Origin: Candidatus Neomicrothrix sp. UBA825
Lineage (GTDB): Bacteria > Actinomycetota > Acidimicrobiia > Acidimicrobiales > UBA8592
Direction: 5' to 3'
NCBI GenBank assembly: GCA_002295705.1
Contig: DBHP01000123.1
Span: forward strand, 31,357 to 39,112
DNA length: 7,756 nucleotides
Made by a program: the position numbers and the translations under genes. This document shows positions 5,357-7,756 of the stretch, piece by piece. Each line of letters starts with the position of its first letter. Position 1 is the stretch's first letter. The notes beneath the pieces are model-generated. The model saw nothing but the letters and a program-made list of their open reading frames with translations, was not told the DNA's origin and ran no database searches.

Positions 5357-6763
5357 GTGGCAGAGAACAGACCATCCGGTATTGATATTCTGATTGAGAA
5401 CACCGCTGTTCTTCTTCTCGACGATGAATTTACAGTGGTGGACCCTGGTTGGGTGGCTGTCAGTGGAGATGTAATTAAAGAAGTAGGCTCAGGGACCCCT
5501 CCAGCGAGCGTTCGTGAGGGTGCTGAAACTGTTATTGACGGTTCGGGTACAGCGACAATGCCTGGTATGACTAACGCACACACTCATTTATTTCAAACTT
5601 TCTTTCGAGGGCTTGGTGACGATAAATCACTCCTAGATTGGCTTGAACATTGTATTTGGCCAGGTGCCGTGCATCTAGACGCCCACACTGCGAAGCTGGC
5701 CGCGATGGTTGGATTAATTGAGAATTTACGGACAGGAGCTACATCAGTCATCGACCACCAATACATTCATATAGATGAAAGCATTAGTGACGCGATCTGT
5801 GAAGCTGCTGACGAACTTGGGGTGCGTTTTCTTCTCGCACGCGGTTGGGCAGATCGAAATTATGAGCCCTCATTAACTGAAACCCATGAACAGGTAATCG
5901 AGAGAACACGAACAGTTCGCAATAAATGGCATGGCGTCAACAACGATCGGATTACGATAGAGCTCGCACCCTTAATTCCTTGGGGGTGTAGTGATGAAGC
6001 CATGTCGCAGACGATGCGTGAGTCACGTTCGTGGGGAGCTGGAACTCACATACATTGTGCTGAGACCCATACCGAGGTTGAAATGAGCATTGAAGAGCGA
6101 GGGTTGCGCCATGTTGAGTGGCTGTCCCAGTTAGGTGCATTAGGCCCAGATACTCAATTAGCTCACAGCGTTTGGTTGGATGACAATGAGTTAGACCTTA
6201 TTGCTGAAAGCGGGTCAATAGTAGTTCACTGTCCCGTAAGTAATATGTACCTGGCCTCTGGAGTTCCGAGAATTCTGGACATGATTGCTATGGGAATTCC
6301 AGTTGCTCTTGCAAGCGACGGGCCAGGAAGCAATAACCGTCAAGACATGTTCGAAGTGCTTAAAGCAACAATCTTATTACAAAAGGTGCACAACCTGAAC
6401 CCGACTGCGCTCCAGCCTGAAGATGCGTTAACGATGGCGTGTCGTGGGGGCGCGCGAGCGCTAGGGAAAGAAACACAAATCGGTCAGATTGCATCGGGCT
6501 ATAAGGCGGATTTAATTGTTGTTGATCTTGAAACTGTTTTCACAGCTCCAGTGCACAGTGTTGCGAGCTCGTTAGTCTTTTGTGCATCGCCATCGCAAGT
6601 GCGACATGTAATAGTTGACGGTCAACTATTAATTCAAGACTCGATACTGCTGGGATTAAATGAAATGGACATTCTTACTCAAGCTAATGAAGTGGCCCAA
6701 AAATTATTTGCGAAAGCCGGAATAGAGTCTCGACTTACTAGACCCTCTGAAGCTTCTAACTAG
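5357..6763 (+). CDS. Amidohydrolase, TRZ/ATZ/MtaD-like metal-dependent aminohydrolase (substrate unknown)
   Basis: A 468-aa cytoplasmic enzyme of the amidohydrolase superfamily. Relatives deaminate or dechlorinate purines, S-adenosylhomocysteine, triazines or 8-oxoguanine. The N-terminal beta-sandwich (ILIENTAVLLLDDEF) leads to TMPGMTNAHTHLFQT with metal ligands His75 and His77. RGLGDDKSLLDWLEHCIWP (84-102) is MtaD/TrzA-like. GATSVIDHQYIH (127-138) follows. HIHCAETHTE gives His233 and Glu236, LAHSVW gives His270, VHCPVSNMYLASG is at 290-302, and the catalytic Asp321 sits in ASDGPGSNN. GYKADLIVVD (381-390) and DGQLL (421-425) close the barrel and sandwich. The usual PHAPYTCS stretch is LAPLIPWGCS here, suggesting a different substrate pocket. 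The GTG start one base after the LLM stop, with GGAAAG four bases ahead, is preferred; the frame is open to 5270 inside the LLM gene. The 3' end overlaps the opposite regulator gene by eight bases. Confidence 0.9.
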   Translation: MAENRPSGIDILIENTAVLLLDDEFTVVDPGWVAVSGDVIKEVGSGTPPASVREGAETVIDGSGTATMPGMTNAHTHLFQTFFRGLGDDKSLLDWLEHCIWPGAVHLDAHTAKLAAMVGLIENLRTGATSVIDHQYIHIDESISDAICEAADELGVRFLLARGWADRNYEPSLTETHEQVIERTRTVRNKWHGVNNDRITIELAPLIPWGCSDEAMSQTMRESRSWGAGTHIHCAETHTEVEMSIEERGLRHVEWLSQLGALGPDTQLAHSVWLDDNELDLIAESGSIVVHCPVSNMYLASGVPRILDMIAMGIPVALASDGPGSNNRQDMFEVLKATILLQKVHNLNPTALQPEDALTMACRGGARALGKETQIGQIASGYKADLIVVDLETVFTAPVHSVASSLVFCASPSQVRHVIVDGQLLIQDSILLGLNEMDILTQANEVAQKLFAKAGIESRLTRPSEASN

Positions 6764-7487
6764 ACGAACCGATTACTGGACGCTCTTCCTTCACAACTCG
6801 CTCTTCAGGAGATGAGAAGCTCCAAACTACGTCGTCATCATCTTCGTCATCAATTTCACTATCTTGTGTTGGGGCATCCTCCGCGCCGGCGACAGAAATA
6901 ACTTCAGGGAGATCCTGATCGCTCTGCCCTGTTTCTGGTGTGGACCCCGAAGGATCTTCAATAGCAGATACATCTTCACTAGTTCCTTGTTCCGGTTCGG
7001 TAGTGTCCGATTGAGATTCTTCAAGAAGGTGGGAAAGATAAATAGGATTATTTGACCTTGGATAACCTGGAATGGATCCTGTGATGATTCTAACCCTGCT
7101 TTCAGATGAGCCGAGGCGCTCCTGGATGACATCCGCGAGTTCCTTCATTTTCGCTGTTGCCTCGCATTGGATTAAAACTTGGCACGTGAACTTACCCGTA
7201 ACAAGTGCAATGTCGCATACTTCTTCGATGTCTTCTAATGCGTTTGCGATTCTCTCAGCTTTCGCTCCGTTCGGTAGGACTACATCTACATAGCCTCTAG
7301 GAAGTAATTCGTCTCTGTAATTTGCTAATTCAATCGTGAAGCGGCTAATGATACCCGACTTCATCAGATTGTTAACTCTCACGCGAGTAGCGGAATGACT
7401 TCTACCGATTGCCTTTGATATCTCGGTGACAGTCCGGCGAGAGTCTTCTTTCAATTGCATGAGGATTTCTTGGTCTAATTCATCCAT
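6756..7487 (-). CDS. Lrp/AsnC-family transcriptional regulator with acidic C-terminal extension
   Basis: A 243-aa DNA-binding regulator. It opens MDELDQEILMQLKEDSRRTV, the family signature, followed by a winged helix-turn-helix (about 17-50: EISKAIGRSHSATRVRVNNL, then GIISRFT). A RAM-type ligand and oligomerisation domain follows at about 65-140 (GYVDVVLPN, VCDIALVTGKF, RVRIITGSIPGYP). Usual members end near 150-160. Here about 85 more residues follow, rich in Glu, Asp, Ser, Pro and Thr, with EIDDEDDDD at 211-219 and a short closing segment VVWSFSSPEERVVKEER. The tail looks disordered and has no recognised domain. The ATG at 7487 is preferred: the frame runs up to a TTG at 7532, but a perfect TATAAT lies six bases before this ATG. 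The ligand is unknown (amino acids or metabolites in the family). Position suggests local control of the catabolic genes and itself. Confidence 0.88.
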   Translation of the reverse strand: MDELDQEILMQLKEDSRRTVTEISKAIGRSHSATRVRVNNLMKSGIISRFTIELANYRDELLPRGYVDVVLPNGAKAERIANALEDIEEVCDIALVTGKFTCQVLIQCEATAKMKELADVIQERLGSSESRVRIITGSIPGYPRSNNPIYLSHLLEESQSDTTEPEQGTSEDVSAIEDPSGSTPETGQSDQDLPEVISVAGAEDAPTQDSEIDDEDDDDVVWSFSSPEERVVKEERPVIGSSS

Positions 7488-7493
7488 GAAGCG

Positions 7494-7499
7494 ATTATA
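7494..7499 (-). promoter_or_regulatory. Perfect -10 element (TATAAT) placing transcription start on the regulator's ATG
   Basis: On the minus strand TATAAT is followed by six bases (CGCTTC) and then ATG. Transcription would start at or beside the A of the start codon, giving a leaderless message; no ribosome site is present. No good -35 is seen 16-18 bases upstream; that stretch is occupied by the inverted repeat at 7512-7537. Confidence 0.6.
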
Positions 7500-7511
7500 G
7501 CTATTTCTAGT

Positions 7512-7537
7512 TTTAATTGGCGCAATATTCAATTAAA
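7512..7537. promoter_or_regulatory. 26-bp inverted repeat, probable operator of the Lrp-type regulator
   Basis: Perfect 8-bp arms TTTAATTG (7512-7519) and CAATTAAA (7530-7537) flank a 10-bp spacer. Taking 7487 as the transcription start, the dyad is centred near -37, over the -35 region. Arm spacing is close to two helical turns, as for a dimeric helix-turn-helix protein. Autoregulation by the adjacent Lrp/AsnC protein is the simplest reading (inference). Confidence 0.5.
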
Positions 7538-7596
7538 TTCACGAAACCGTAATAGTCGAATACATATAATAGACCTGTTGAGATTTGCTCCAGACC

Positions 7597-7624
7597 AAAA
7601 AAAAATGATCTTCGCGCCTCGATC
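7597..7624 (-). terminator. Weak candidate intrinsic terminator for a gene entering from the right
   Basis: Read leftward, a short GATC...GATC stem (7624-7621 with 7610-7607) is followed by A and nine T residues (7605-7597). The run of T is clear but the stem is only four pairs, with little alternative pairing. It lies about 60 bases beyond the stop of the possible gene tail at 7686. Confidence 0.22.
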
Positions 7625-7685
7625 GGCTCAGTTTTCGATTTAATTTTTAAAAATAAAAGAAATTTAACCAGGACAAAATTTAGAT

Positions 7686-7756
7686 TTAATTTATATCCAA
7701 TTCGATATAGCGATCTTCAACTATTTTCACTGCAGGTGCAAGGAAGTTCCTACAAC
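7686..7756 (-). CDS. Possible C-terminal tail of a protein entering from the right edge
   Basis: One minus-strand frame stays open from the edge for 22 codons and stops at TAA (7688-7686). It reads ...FLAPAVKIVEDRYIELDIN, which has a natural-looking composition. The DNA becomes strikingly AT-rich just left of the stop, as at a gene boundary. It is too short to identify, and a 22-codon open frame can arise by chance. The rest of 7538-7685 shows nothing I can call beyond the T-run listed separately. Confidence 0.3.
   Translation of the reverse strand, partial: CRNFLAPAVKIVEDRYIELDIN

Noticed and set aside
7488..7532. TTG start at 7532 for the Lrp-type regulator
   Set aside because: The family signature begins at the Met at 7487, the extra 15 residues would cover the TATAAT, and no ribosome site precedes the TTG.
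7606..7644. A 12-codon ATG frame after the A-run, downstream of a plus-strand TATAAT at 7565-7570
   Set aside because: There is no ribosome site, no -35, no downstream plus-strand gene in view, and the length is within chance.
1..7756. CRISPR arrays, tRNA or rRNA genes, insertion sequences, attachment sites
   Set aside because: I saw no regularly spaced repeats, no tRNA-like CCA-ended cloverleaf, no transposase-like protein and no flanking direct repeats.

Overview
The window is densely coding and moderately AT-rich, with no RNA gene, CRISPR array or insertion sequence visible. It reads as one catabolic or redox gene neighbourhood from a free-living bacterium. Several traits together suggest a streamlined, possibly marine Chloroflexota lineage such as SAR202: two unrelated luciferase-like (LLM) oxidoreductases side by side, a RibX/SsuC-type ABC importer, leaderless-looking starts, and convergent genes that overlap at their stops. 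That assignment is inference only, because no phylogenetic marker is present.

Layout. Minus strand, 1532 to the left edge: an ATPase and a permease of a nitrate/sulfonate/riboflavin-precursor type importer, overlapping by ATGA. The permease runs off the edge and no substrate-binding protein is in view. Plus strand, 1665-3689: a probable three-gene operon of a small TIGR03792-like ferredoxin-fold protein, an LLM flavin monooxygenase, and a compact NAD(P)H:quinone/flavin reductase. A perfect 8-bp stem covers the reductase's ribosome site. Minus strand, 3686-4240: a second, diverged reductase of the same family, overlapping the first tail to tail. A short divergent promoter region (4241-4323) follows. 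Plus strand, 4324-6763: a Mer-like LLM oxidoreductase followed after one base by a TRZ/ATZ/MtaD-type amidohydrolase. Minus strand, 7487-6756: an Lrp/AsnC-family regulator with an unusual acidic C-terminal tail. It overlaps the amidohydrolase end, and a 26-bp inverted repeat lies over its promoter. The last ~220 bases are AT-rich and may hold the tail of another minus-strand gene.

How the genes may work together (inference): a small, probably N-containing or flavin/pyrimidine-like compound is imported. It is then oxidised by LLM enzymes fed with reduced flavin by the reductases, and deaminated or dechlorinated by the amidohydrolase, under control of the Lrp-type regulator. Substrates cannot be read from sequence. 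The least ordinary items are the regulator's acidic tail and operator, the hairpin gating the TTG-started reductase, and the pair of reductase paralogs that each lack a different conserved segment.
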